From contig NZ_FMXM01000026.1 in the NCBI RefSeq assembly GCF_900103325.1, positions 1 through 64,000 of the forward strand: a stretch of 64,000 nucleotides of DNA, written 5' to 3'. This stretch comes from Mesorhizobium qingshengii. Lineage in GTDB: Bacteria; Pseudomonadota; Alphaproteobacteria; Rhizobiales; Rhizobiaceae. The notes below the pieces were generated by a model. The model saw nothing but the letters and a program-made list of their open reading frames with translations. It was not told the origin of the DNA and searched no databases. The position numbers and the translations under genes were made by a program. Positions within the stretch are counted from its first letter, which is position 1. Every line of letters begins with the position of its first letter. Positions 18,334-26,964 of this stretch are shown in pieces.

Positions 18334-18348
18334 TTAACGAATGGTTAA
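18334..18348. promoter_or_regulatory. CtrA-type box in front of minCDE
   Basis: TTAACGAATGGTTAA is a perfect TTAA-N7-TTAA site. Read toward minC it contains TTAACCAT, the extended rhizobial CtrA half-site. CtrA control of minCDE is established in Sinorhizobium meliloti, so a conserved role is likely. Binding here is inferred from sequence. Confidence 0.65.
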
Positions 18349-18610
18349 TGCGAGGGGTTTTCACGACCACCGGAAAGGCAGTTCCTACCAAGGCGGAGGG
18401 GAGTTCGAAAGTCCGCCAAGCGCGCCAAAAGCGGACGCCAAACTTAGTAACGACCAAGGGACTTAGTGCTAGAAGTATTTCAACGCGAGGACCAGACGTC
18501 GTTGGAAGCCGAGTGACCGCCTGGCACGCACCCGCAACGCAACGGAGGTGGGTGTTCTTAGTCTTCTACTTAGTGTCGCAGGAGATGCCCAAAATGGACA
18601 AGCGTTTCAA
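18349..18610. other. Gap between minC promoter and island; no gene seen
   Basis: Composition drops from GC-rich to mixed across this stretch, marking the left border of the 18.3-23.6 kb island. Short direct matches such as ACTTAGT recur (about 18451, 18469 and 18568). No tRNA or integrase is present. Confidence 0.35.
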
Positions 18611-19174
18611 TCATTTCTCGCCATCTAGTTGGATGGCCTGCATCGCCGGAATGAGACTTACTTTCGCTTCCCCCTCCTTGTCGAAACCTACGACGAATTG
18701 ACCGCAGTCCTTAAACTGATCAACGCTATCGATTGCAGACGCCATTTGGTTCGGGTTCAAAGTGACAGATGCAATCGCCGTCTCGCCTTCCTTCTGAAAG
18801 AAGGCCGTTCCGATCGGCACGTTGCTACCCACAGCTTGGGCAATTTGTACTTTATCCCATCCTTGTAGGGCATCGCCACATTTGACGATGAGTGGGTGCT
18901 CATCGGTCGAAGGACTGTTTTCGCATTTGTTCTTCGTTGCCAACAGCTGCTTGCGATCAAGCGGAAACGATGCCCCTGTGCAGGGTTTGAACGTGACCAA
19001 GTCTCCGGCCCTCGCAACGACGAATCCGATAACCCCACTTTCACCCTTAACTTCAAAAGGGCCATCGCCCACGATTAAATTGTTCTTCAGGCTAATCACT
19101 TGATCTTGCGCATGCGTCGGAACAGCCATGAGTTGGGCGAGCATGCCGCTAGTTAGTACAAATCTTTTGAACAT
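18611..19174 (-). CDS. Exported protein, unknown function
   Basis: 187 residues. The signal peptide (FKRFVLTSGMLAQLMAVPTHA) cuts before QDQV. The mature part is small, mixed alpha/beta and carries four Cys (CTGAS, KCENS, KCGDA, DCGQF), fitting two disulfides in the periplasm. A GVIGFVV and ITFKPC-like pattern suggests a compact beta domain, but I do not recognize a family. Its first 26 bases overlap the end of the upstream membrane gene, so they are co-expressed. Codon and base use is AT-richer than the chromosome around it. Confidence 0.7.
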   Translation of the reverse strand: MFKRFVLTSGMLAQLMAVPTHAQDQVISLKNNLIVGDGPFEVKGESGVIGFVVARAGDLVTFKPCTGASFPLDRKQLLATKNKCENSPSTDEHPLIVKCGDALQGWDKVQIAQAVGSNVPIGTAFFQKEGETAIASVTLNPNQMASAIDSVDQFKDCGQFVVGFDKEGEAKVSLIPAMQAIQLDGEK

Positions 19175-19817
19175 CGATATCCTCCCTCACTTTGTCCGCC
19201 ACATAAATGATGTGCCCGTCCTTGTTCACCGCAAAGAGCGAACCGCGGTTACATGGGTCGACCGCACTACGACAGATCAAGAACATCTGGTCTGGCAGGC
19301 CGATAATTTGCCGCAAGCGTCTACCCTCCCGACAAACATTGTAGGATTTGACTGCCGCCTCATCGTTTTTAGGATCACTCAGTAGCATCACGCTTTGGGA
19401 TTTATCACCCTTCCACACATTGTCAGCCATCTCCTTCGCGGCCGTATTTGCTAGGTGGCTAATCACGAAAAGCAGAGGTATCACCATCATAAGAGCGGCA
19501 AGTCCCAACACTACCGTAAGGGTTTTGCCGGTCTTGGAGGTTTCTGAAAAATGTATTTCTGCGAGGAAAGCCAGAAATCCGAGAGCGCCTATTCCGCCGA
19601 GCATCCATAGAACGCAGTGCGACTGCAAGGGCACAAACGCGTACACTAATACTGTTGTAAAGCTGACGTCGAACTGGGTCGCATCGATGCCGAACTGCCC
19701 TAAATAAGATGTCAGGTAAGCCCAGCCGCTGAAATAAACCAACGCGACCGGAAGGGCTGCAAATACAGCATCAACGAGCGCCGCTCGAATAGCTCCCACT
19801 TTCTGCCCCCAATTCAC
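19149..19817 (-). CDS. Inner-membrane protein, unknown function
   Basis: 222 residues with three or four hydrophobic segments: about 12-35 (ALPVALVYFSGWAYLTSYLG), 50-72 (TTVLVYAFVPLQSHCVLW), a GGIGALGFLAFLAEI stretch, and 100-122 (LTVVLGLAALMMVIPLLFVI). A soluble C-terminal domain of about 100 residues follows, with several Cys (VCREG, ICRSA, PCNRG) and ending AVNKDGHIIYVADKVRED. First of a two-gene unit with the exported protein. No family recognized; low-GC island member. Confidence 0.7.
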   Translation of the reverse strand: MNWGQKVGAIRAALVDAVFAALPVALVYFSGWAYLTSYLGQFGIDATQFDVSFTTVLVYAFVPLQSHCVLWMLGGIGALGFLAFLAEIHFSETSKTGKTLTVVLGLAALMMVIPLLFVISHLANTAAKEMADNVWKGDKSQSVMLLSDPKNDEAAVKSYNVCREGRRLRQIIGLPDQMFLICRSAVDPCNRGSLFAVNKDGHIIYVADKVREDIDVQKICTN

Positions 19818-20251
19818 TTAGGTATCAGTATCAAAGCCGCCACCCACAAGCAAACTTCCCGGCAGCTTATGCGCAAACATTTGTTGCGCTCACTGCGCAG
19901 CGACGGCAGGCTAATGCATTTGAGATGGTCACGTTTACTGAAGCCCAAACAGTCTACGTCAGGCCCAGTAAAACGTGGTTATCGTGCGAGCTATCACCTG
20001 CTGCCGGAGGAAGGATCGAGAGCAGATTGGCGACCCAGATCGGGTAGAGACGCATGAAAGATCAACAGCCAGTCTCTGACCGCTTCAGCCGGCTGCCCGC
20101 GACCGCACCGGCACTTCGATTTCGCGTCTTTTTTTACTTTCAGACATAGAACTTGGATCAACAAATGTGTATAAGGCGTCTCTAACGTATTCATTATTTC
20201 GTAGAAAGCAGTCAAACTATCGTCTTTTTCTCAAGAATTGGGGGGCGCGGT
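19818..20251. other. 434-bp divergent intergenic region; no gene seen
   Basis: Lies between divergent island genes and presumably carries both promoters. I see no strong -35/-10 pair, operator repeat or RNA gene. Short frames here lack any protein-like features. Confidence 0.35.
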
Positions 20252-22120
20252 ATGTTTCGAATTCAACAGTACAACTTCCTTCTGGCTGTATGCCTAGCGG
20301 TGTCGATGGGGTTTGCAACCTGTCATGCTCAGAGCGAAGAATTGGAGCAAATCCAAGCCGAATGGGCTAAGCAGATGGCTGGCTCAATCGGCAACCCACC
20401 TGAGCGCGGCTCAGTAAATTTCGACGCACTCAATCCCAAAGAGAGACTGGAAACCACTGGCGCTGAGCTTAATCGCTACTTGTCTTTGCTGGTTACGGAC
20501 GTGGATACAGTCAGCGCCATCACGTTTTCTCAGGTGATGGATCAACTTGCGAAGCAAAGCGGCGACCCGCTTTTTGGCAAAGAAATGCTTTTTCATCAAT
20601 GGTGGGACACCCAGAACCAACAACCAGGGCTACTCAAAGGCCCACATTGCGATGCTGTTCCTCCCCAAGATAAACTTGGACATTTTGCGTACGATTGCCC
20701 GCGGCTGGAGGAGGGCGCGCAAGCGACCGATCAGGAAGTATTTTCTGATGAGAACGTGGCGCCCCCGAACAATCTTTCTGCATATAGCGCCATTGCTTTC
20801 AGTAATCGGTTCGACCTTCTGAGCCCCGGTCGCAAGGTAGGAAACGGAAAGGCTAGATTCAGGGACTGTGGTGAGTATCGTATCATTTTCGCTCGAAACT
20901 CCGGAAAAACGGTTCCGCCCTCGTTATCTCCGGACGGGAATCTACATGAGGGGGACATTTTTAACCGGAACCTCATCTCTTTTGAATTTCGGATCAGGAA
21001 CCCCAATCCCAAGCGCGAGAATTCCAATGTAGTCATGCCCGAGGGTTGTCTTCCTATACTTAAGTTCTGGGGCAGCCTTTCAGAGACCTCTTCGGCAAAA
21101 ATACGTGGGGAGAGGCTGAGAGATTTCTTCCTAAACGGCAATATGAAGGCGCCCAGCGGTCGCTCGTTCGGCAGACTTCCCTCGAAGGTGGTCAATATTC
21201 GTAATATTTCTTTCGACTCCGGACAAATTCGTACTAACCAATTCATTAACAAAGTTCAGGTCAAGCCGGAGATTCCACCCCACGACTATACACCAGGAAC
21301 GCCTGGGTCGATTAACATCGATCCGAACAACTGGGTCCTAAGGGAATTTCGTACCCTTATCGTTGGTAGAAGGGTGCTGATCGTTCCAGACACAACCAAG
21401 TCAAACCCCGATGTTTCTCTACTCAAGCCAGGCGTGGCCGGAACAGCGCCCGACCCTCGACTGCCACCACTGATCGACGCCATTGGAGCTCAGACAACAG
21501 GGCTGCTTGGGGGCGGCAAATTCGATCACATAAGCGACATAAATTCGATCACGTTCTCGCTACCTAAGACCAGCTCAAATGCATATCAGAGTGTCTCGGG
21601 AAGTCCGGTGCCCTGCGTAGGCCCATCTAAATGCAATAAGGAACCCGACAATCTGCTCGCTGCATTCGCTGGAAACGTCAATGTTGCAACTGATCTTCAG
21701 GACTACTTGACGTCTGTTGAAGCTCCCGCAGCAATCACGGCGAACAACGTCGTGGATCGTCTTCGTACTCAAACGTGCGCGGGTTGCCATCAACTCAGCG
21801 ATACAAAAGAGGGACCAGTTGGTTTCGACGACGAGGACGGTTTGGGCGGCGGCGCACGTTGGCCCACTAAAGCATGCGGCGACTATGGGCCGTCTTGTAC
21901 GCTGCCGTCTTTCCTCATCAGTGACAAAACCAAACTTCACCCCCCAATGCAATTCACGCAAGTTTCCGAATTGGTGCTGACACCCTCTGTCGCCGATGAC
22001 GGCAAGGGCTGGAGATACGCAATTTCGAGTACCGTAGAATGTATGCTGGATTTCAGAGAGAACTTTATGAGGCGTGCGATCGGATTGCCCCCAACTGCCG
22101 CAGATAATTGTCCAAAGTGA
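20252..22120 (+). CDS. Exported protein with a single CxxCH heme motif
   Basis: 622 residues with signal peptide (LLAVCLAVSMGFATCHAQ). Conserved-looking blocks are AIAFSNRFDLLSP, CGEYRIIFARNSG and LISFEFRIRNP. Cys509-Ala-Gly-Cys512-His513 (TCAGCHQLSD) is a c-type cytochrome attachment motif in the C-terminal third, preceded by NVVDRLRTQ. The N-terminal 450 residues are not a known cytochrome. The NRFDL/CGEYRI blocks resemble large uncharacterized secreted proteins of many Gram-negatives. Probably a periplasmic monoheme protein, perhaps an oxidase or peroxidase relative; that is inference. AT-richer than its surroundings. GGGG precedes the start by 9 nt. Confidence 0.7.
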   Translation: MFRIQQYNFLLAVCLAVSMGFATCHAQSEELEQIQAEWAKQMAGSIGNPPERGSVNFDALNPKERLETTGAELNRYLSLLVTDVDTVSAITFSQVMDQLAKQSGDPLFGKEMLFHQWWDTQNQQPGLLKGPHCDAVPPQDKLGHFAYDCPRLEEGAQATDQEVFSDENVAPPNNLSAYSAIAFSNRFDLLSPGRKVGNGKARFRDCGEYRIIFARNSGKTVPPSLSPDGNLHEGDIFNRNLISFEFRIRNPNPKRENSNVVMPEGCLPILKFWGSLSETSSAKIRGERLRDFFLNGNMKAPSGRSFGRLPSKVVNIRNISFDSGQIRTNQFINKVQVKPEIPPHDYTPGTPGSINIDPNNWVLREFRTLIVGRRVLIVPDTTKSNPDVSLLKPGVAGTAPDPRLPPLIDAIGAQTTGLLGGGKFDHISDINSITFSLPKTSSNAYQSVSGSPVPCVGPSKCNKEPDNLLAAFAGNVNVATDLQDYLTSVEAPAAITANNVVDRLRTQTCAGCHQLSDTKEGPVGFDDEDGLGGGARWPTKACGDYGPSCTLPSFLISDKTKLHPPMQFTQVSELVLTPSVADDGKGWRYAISSTVECMLDFRENFMRRAIGLPPTAADNCPK

Positions 22121-22513
22121 CGGAATGCTGGGTAACGAAATTGCGGTGGGGTGGGGATATGGCCCCACCCTTCGTCGCCACGGTGCCGCTGGGTGTCGAA
22201 GGCAATCGTGAGGAGAAACTCACCTTAGAGAGTAACCCCTACCCCTGCCCCCCGGCGCTTCCTGTCTCTTTCGCCCGATATACTCCGTATCATCCCCGCC
22301 TAGGCGGGGACACCCTCAGGCTCAGCACCCGGTTGGGGGAAGGCTGCCAAATCTGGCTACCGCCATCTCATTTTTGGGCGGGCAGCGCATGATTGCCCCT
22401 TGGTGTCTGGAGATGTCGCACCGATATTACACAGATTTATCAGAGACATCGCTGTTCTATAGTGAACGACAAGCCATACCTTGACTTCAAACGAATTCGG
22501 CAGTGGGGGGACT
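22121..22513. other. 393-bp gap with two strong palindromes
   Basis: A hairpin GGGTGGGG/CCCCACCC (22149-22170, loop ATATGG), 28 bp past the CxxCH gene stop, is a plausible transcript end. A perfect palindrome CCCCGCCTAGGCGGGG sits at 22294-22309. I find no gene in the rest. Confidence 0.5.
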
Positions 22514-23617
22514 ATGTTGGCCGGTCAATGGTTAGGGAGGTACCAAGGCCTCAACGGTGGCCTCATTTTGGTTGATATTGACGACGCTGGCGATCGGTTC
22601 CGCGGACACGCATTTATCTATGGTCAGCAGGGTGAACCTGGGACTCTCGCACGCATTGAGACAGTCAATCGCAACGCTATACAAACAATAACCGGAAGAC
22701 TTGAAGTGCTGCATCCTACCGGTCCTTTCGTAATAGCTCGTACGGACCTGCCATCGATGTTTCCGGGCTTAGCTTTCGCAGAAACCGCAGACATACGCTT
22801 TCGAGTTACCAAAAGATTGCTAAACGTCTCCTGGACCACATCCCTAGGAGCGCAAGGGACATCGAAGCTATTGAGAAGTGAAGCTTCAAAGCCATCGACA
22901 ATCAGGCCGGAAAAGTCAGTGAGGAAGTGGGATCAATTCAGGCAGTTTGCAGTGAAATTGGAGCCGGGCCAATTCATCTTTAGAGGGCAGGCAAGCCCAT
23001 ATCGACTTAGAACAGCCTTCCATAGAACGCGGCGAAAAGACTTAATTCGATTCATTATAGATGATATTACGGCGTTGCATCGAACCCTAACCGCTCGGCT
23101 GAAACATCTGTTCAACCTGCGAGATGCAAGCGAGAATGCAGCATTCTGGAATTTGATTCAGCATCACGGCTACCCAACTCCACTACTCGATTGGACAAAC
23201 TCGCCATTCGTCGCCGCTTATTTTGCTTTTCGGCATCAACCCGCAACGGCGACCGATGGCGAGAAGGTTCGTATCTTTATGTTCGATAAGCGGGCGTGGA
23301 TGAGCGATTTCAACCAACTCCAGTCCGCAACATTTGCCCGCCCGCATTTCTCAGTTCTCGAAGCGCTCGCCATAGAGAATGAGCGTGCTTTGCCACAGCA
23401 ATCACTTTCAACTGTCACGAATGTAGATGATGTTGAAACATACCTTCAAACGAAAGAGATTGAGAACGGGAAACGCTACCTGAGAGTTTTCGATTTACCG
23501 CGATCCAACCGAGACGACGTTTTGAAAGAGTTGCGGCTGATGGGCATCACTGCGGGTTCGATGTTCCCAGGCTTGGACGGCGCCTGCGAGGACCAACGGC
23601 TTCGTTTTTTTGATTGA
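22514..23617 (+). CDS. FRG-domain protein
   Basis: 367 residues from ATG 22514, where TGGGGGG lies just upstream; an in-frame TTG at 22481 is the alternative. The FRG domain (about 130-270), named for its Phe-Arg-Gly motif, is clear: FIFRGQASPYRLRTAF at about 150-165, then FWNLIQHHGYPTPLLDWTNSPFVAAYFAF with its conserved QH-GxxTxLLDWT pattern at about 208-238. The N-terminal 120 residues (GQWLGRYQGLNGG; DIDDAGDRFRGHAF) form a separate beta-rich part. FRG proteins are common in mobile islands, and some sit in phage-defense neighborhoods, but their activity is not established. Its AT-rich codon use marks it as acquired. Confidence 0.85.
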   Translation: MLAGQWLGRYQGLNGGLILVDIDDAGDRFRGHAFIYGQQGEPGTLARIETVNRNAIQTITGRLEVLHPTGPFVIARTDLPSMFPGLAFAETADIRFRVTKRLLNVSWTTSLGAQGTSKLLRSEASKPSTIRPEKSVRKWDQFRQFAVKLEPGQFIFRGQASPYRLRTAFHRTRRKDLIRFIIDDITALHRTLTARLKHLFNLRDASENAAFWNLIQHHGYPTPLLDWTNSPFVAAYFAFRHQPATATDGEKVRIFMFDKRAWMSDFNQLQSATFARPHFSVLEALAIENERALPQQSLSTVTNVDDVETYLQTKEIENGKRYLRVFDLPRSNRDDVLKELRLMGITAGSMFPGLDGACEDQRLRFFD

Positions 23618-23667
23618 GCAGAGGACCGCTCCGTCTGTGTGACAGAACAACACTGGCGATCGCCTCC

Positions 23668-23800
23668 TCAATGCTCCCGCTCATGCTTCTCCACCGCCTC
23701 GCGAGTTTCAAACGTGCCGAGGTTCCACCGTTTGCCGGTCTTTTCGTCCTTCTTGCGCGAATTGAGGCGGTATTTTCCGTACTTCGCTCTCCCGGATCAG
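23668..23800 (-). pseudogene. Decayed copy of the 49-residue KTGKRRNLGTFETRE protein
   Basis: The − strand reads KYRLNSRKKDEKTGKRWNL then GTFETREAVEKHEREH and stop, nearly the same as the intact gene at 28846-28995. The start codon position is CTG, an extra base shifts the frame just before KYRL, and the last residues (VQYFKRH) are lost. Adjoins other fragments at 23797-24061. Confidence 0.75.
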
Positions 23801-23904
23801 GATTTCCGCTCGCGCTTGAGGTGCGAGCCGCGTGCGCGGCTGCCCAGCCCGTCGCCCTGCGCCTGGTCGCCCGATATACCAGTGTGCACCACCCGCGCCT
23901 CCAG
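23797..23904 (-). pseudogene. Fragment of a DUF2934-type gene
   Basis: The reading VVHTGISGDQAQ, then GLGSRA and HLKRERKS, matches the end of the intact protein at 29016-29333 (VRTGISGDEAQELLDRLGSD and NLKGKRRS) with small deletions. The order relative to the neighboring 49-residue fragment is the same as at the intact locus. Confidence 0.65.
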
Positions 23905-24061
23905 TCCCTCGACCTAGAACGGCAGCACCTTGTCGCCGCACTGAAGAAGGTCCAGCGCGGAACCGCAGATGCGCGAGAGGCGCGCTCGCAGCGCTCCGGC
24001 GTGACCTTCGGCCATGCGCCATGCCGCACGTGGGTTCGACGCCGAGGCGGTCCATCAGCTT
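23905..24061 (-). pseudogene. Fragment of a lysine 2,3-aminomutase (kamA) 3' region
   Basis: On the − strand, LMDRLGVEP and GMAHGR correspond to LMYRLGVKP and GMAHRR of the intact enzyme at 40145-41272. At DNA level CCGAGGCGG, CATGCGCCATGCCGC, GCAGATGC and TCCCTCGAC align in the same order with short deletions, covering roughly residues 280-350 of the enzyme. Alignment was by eye. Confidence 0.6.
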
Positions 24062-24280
24062 CCGCCGCGCATCTTGACCGTGAGCGGCGCGCCGACATTC
24101 GCCCCCGGGCCTTGCTGTCGAAGCAGCTTGTCGTGCTAGGATTGCGTCGGCACCGGCTGCTTCAGCGCAACGCGGCTGCCAGGTGCCGGTCCGTACGCAG
24201 CCGGTTCGTACGCATGAATAGACCGCCAGGCCGCCGGCAAGGTTTCTTGCCGCGAATCTCGCCAAGGCAAGGAGACGTCG
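24062..24280. other. Leader of the FecR gene with a GTACGCA direct repeat
   Basis: GTACGCA occurs at 24192 and 24208 (16-bp step), about 70-90 bp before the FecR start, and could be a small operator. AAGGAG precedes ATG 24281 by 6 nt. Confidence 0.3.
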
Positions 24281-24811
24281 ATGAGCGCAAGGGGCCGATT
24301 TTTCCGCAGCCTGGTGGCTGGCCTGTTTGCCGGTGTCTGCCTGGCGGGGACCGCCCTGGCGCAGGACGCGGGGTGCAGGTTGGTGCCGGTGGCCGGTACG
24401 ACCCGACAGATCCTGAAATGTCGGGAAGGCCTTACCGTCATCATGGAAGACGGCGCCCGGTTCACGCTGAAGGACAGCGATCGCAACGGCAATGCCGATG
24501 CGGTCAAATTGCGGCGCAAGGCGCTGCTGCTCGACGCTCCGTCCGGCTCGGTCCCGGGTGGCTTCGCGGTTGTCACCCCGCAGGCGATCGCCGCGGTGCG
24601 CGGGACGAAATGGGTCGTCGACGTCGGCCAGGGCAAGACGTCGGTTTTCGTCCTCAGGGGCCGCGTCGCCGTGCAAAGGCCGGCCTCCACCGCCGGCGTG
24701 GTCCTCGCACCGGGCGAAGGCGTCGACGTCGAAGCCGGAACAGCACCATTGACCGTCAAGCGCTGGCCCACCAAGCGCGTCACCGCTTTGATGGCCCGTT
24801 TCGGGCAGTGA
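24281..24811 (+). CDS. Periplasmic FecR-domain protein
   Basis: 176 residues. The signal peptide (LVAGLFAGVCLAGTALAQ) cuts after AxA near residue 28. A FecR-like beta domain spans about 75-155: LRRKALLLDAPSGS, FAVVTPQAIAAVRGTKWVVDV, KTSVFVLRGRVAVQR, VVLAPGEGVDV. Here it is a stand-alone secreted domain, not an anti-sigma factor with a membrane helix. It ends 7 nt before a CHASE2-adenylate cyclase, a pairing seen repeatedly in proteobacteria, so it probably acts on or with the cyclase's periplasmic sensor. Confidence 0.85.
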   Translation: MSARGRFFRSLVAGLFAGVCLAGTALAQDAGCRLVPVAGTTRQILKCREGLTVIMEDGARFTLKDSDRNGNADAVKLRRKALLLDAPSGSVPGGFAVVTPQAIAAVRGTKWVVDVGQGKTSVFVLRGRVAVQRPASTAGVVLAPGEGVDVEAGTAPLTVKRWPTKRVTALMARFGQ

Positions 24812-24818
24812 ACCCGCA

Positions 24819-26681
24819 ATGAGCCGACGAGCGCTTCCGACGCTGATCGCGCTCGTCCTGGCGGGTCTGTGGGGCGCCGGCCTGGGCTTCGCGCACTGGC
24901 GCGGCGACATGGCGTTTCTCGATCGCTTCGAAGCGACGATGACCGATCTTCGAACGCTTTTTCGAGGACCGGCAACGCCACCGGAGCTGATCACCATCGT
25001 CGCGATAGACGACGAGGCGGTGCGGCACGAGGGCAGCTATCCGCTCAGCCGCGCCACGCTGGCCCGGATCGTCGACACGATCGGGCGCCTTGGCCCGAAA
25101 GCCATCGCGCTCGACCTGCTGCTGGTCGACCCCGGGGCGAAAGACAATGACGAGGCGCTGGCGCGTTCGCTGGGCGGCAGCAGAAGCGTCATCGCGGCCG
25201 CGGCGGTCTACCCCGGCGGCAGACAATGGACACTGGGCGAAGGCCCCCTCGCCCGCGTACCGGATGCCGAGCGGTTCCTGTGGCCGCTCAAGGCGTTCTC
25301 GGATGCCGCCGCTGTCGGCGTCGTCAACGTGATCACCGACCGGACGGGAACGCCCCGCTTCGTGCCGTTGCTGTTTCGGGCCGCAGACCGGCTGGAAGCG
25401 TCCTTCTCCTTGCGCGTTGCCACAGTGGCGGCGGGAGAGGATCCAGAAATCGCCCCCGATCACCTGTCGCTGGGCGGACGCTCGATCCGGACCGACATCG
25501 GTCACATCCTGCCCCTGGCATTCTATGGCCCGCGCGGCACGATCCGCACCATCAGCGCCGCGACCGTGCTGGACGGCCAACTCGATCCCGGCATCATCCG
25601 GGATCGGATTGTCCTGATCGGAGCGACCGCGACCGGCACCGGCGATGTTTTCCCGACACCGTTCGATCCCGTGCTGCCGGGCGTCGAAGTCATGTCGACG
25701 GCGATTGCCCATCTGATGACCGGCGACGGAATCGTGCGAGACCGGTCCGTTCGCCTTGCCGATGCCGGCTTCGCGGTGGTGCTGCCCATGCTCCTTGTCG
25801 GGCTGTTGGCGTGGCGGCGAAACGCCAGCGGCCTGGCGGCGGTCGCCGGCGTGGTCCTGCTCTGGGTCGTGGTCAACATGACGGCTTTCTCACACCATAT
25901 CTGGATGAGCGCCGCGCTGCCGATCACCGCCGCCGTTCCGCCGGCCATCCTGTTCGGGGCGGCGCAGCTTTGGCTGGGCAGGAGCCGGGCGCAATTTTTC
26001 GCCACGCAGAGCCAATTGCTGCAACGCGTCGAAGCCCCGGGCATGGGGGAGTGGCTCGCCAGGCATGGCGACTTCCTCTCGGACCCGGTCCGGGGAGACG
26101 CCGCCATCCTGTTCATCGACCTGTCCGGCTTCACCGGACTGAGTGAAATAGTGGGACCGATCGCCACACGCGAACTCCTGAACAGTTTTCATGCGTTGGT
26201 CGACGAGGAAGTGACGAGTTGCGGTGGCGTCGTCACCAGTTTCATGGGTGACGGCGCCATGATCCTGTTCGGCCTGCCGCAACCCTCAGCAAATGACGCC
26301 TTCAATGCCGCCCGCTGTTGCGTAGGGCTGTCGAGCCGCACCAACATTTGGCTCGCCTCGTTGCCTGCATCGACCGCGTCGCGGCTCGGCTTCAAGATTG
26401 GCGCCCACCACGGAACGATCGTCGCCTCTCGGCTCGGCGGCGAAGGCCGTCAGCACATCGCGGCCATCGGTGACACCGTCAACGTCGCCAGCCGCCTGAT
26501 GGAGATCGCGGCCGACCACAATGCCGAAGTCGCGGTGAGTGACGAGATGCTCGAGGCCGCCGGCCGCGACTGCGCGCTGTTCAAGTCCGGCTCCCTGAGA
26601 GGACCCGTGGAAACACAGATCCGTGGCCGATCCGGATTGCTCGCGATCTGGTTTTGGCAAAGCGCGCGGACGCCGCAATAG
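24819..26681 (+). CDS. CHASE2-domain class III adenylate/guanylate cyclase
   Basis: 620 residues. TM1 lies at about 7-27, and a periplasmic CHASE2 sensor spans about 30-300 (ITIVAIDDEAVRHEG, GPKAIALDLLLVDPG, VVNVITDRTGTPRFVPLLFR, IVLIGATATGTGDVFPTPFD). Three further TM helices (about 310-390) lead to a cytoplasmic cyclase domain at about 425-600. The metal-binding Asp is in ILFIDLSGFTGLSE and the second in FMGDGAMILFG. GDTVNVASRLM supplies the transition-state Asn/Arg region. It makes cyclic nucleotide in response to a periplasmic signal, most likely through the adjacent FecR protein. ATP or GTP preference was not resolved. Confidence 0.9.
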   Translation: MSRRALPTLIALVLAGLWGAGLGFAHWRGDMAFLDRFEATMTDLRTLFRGPATPPELITIVAIDDEAVRHEGSYPLSRATLARIVDTIGRLGPKAIALDLLLVDPGAKDNDEALARSLGGSRSVIAAAAVYPGGRQWTLGEGPLARVPDAERFLWPLKAFSDAAAVGVVNVITDRTGTPRFVPLLFRAADRLEASFSLRVATVAAGEDPEIAPDHLSLGGRSIRTDIGHILPLAFYGPRGTIRTISAATVLDGQLDPGIIRDRIVLIGATATGTGDVFPTPFDPVLPGVEVMSTAIAHLMTGDGIVRDRSVRLADAGFAVVLPMLLVGLLAWRRNASGLAAVAGVVLLWVVVNMTAFSHHIWMSAALPITAAVPPAILFGAAQLWLGRSRAQFFATQSQLLQRVEAPGMGEWLARHGDFLSDPVRGDAAILFIDLSGFTGLSEIVGPIATRELLNSFHALVDEEVTSCGGVVTSFMGDGAMILFGLPQPSANDAFNAARCCVGLSSRTNIWLASLPASTASRLGFKIGAHHGTIVASRLGGEGRQHIAAIGDTVNVASRLMEIAADHNAEVAVSDEMLEAAGRDCALFKSGSLRGPVETQIRGRSGLLAIWFWQSARTPQ

Positions 26682-26964
26682 ATCGGGGGCAGCGTGATCG
26701 GCGGGCGTCCCGCTCGGCAATGCTACAAAGTCATCATGTCCCGTCCAGGTTGTGGACACTTCCTTTTCAAAGGCGCACTCTTGGATTGCGAAACGCATGC
26801 CAGAGTTTCGCCCAACACTTCGCATGCTTGCGGTGCGTCGGTGACTATCCGACCTGTCCGGATACTTCCGGCTGGGTATGATTCTCATTGTGTCGCCTAT
26901 CCGTGATCAGGCTATGGCCTAACGCACGTTGCAGCCTGTTCCGGATCAACTGGGAGGTAACAAC

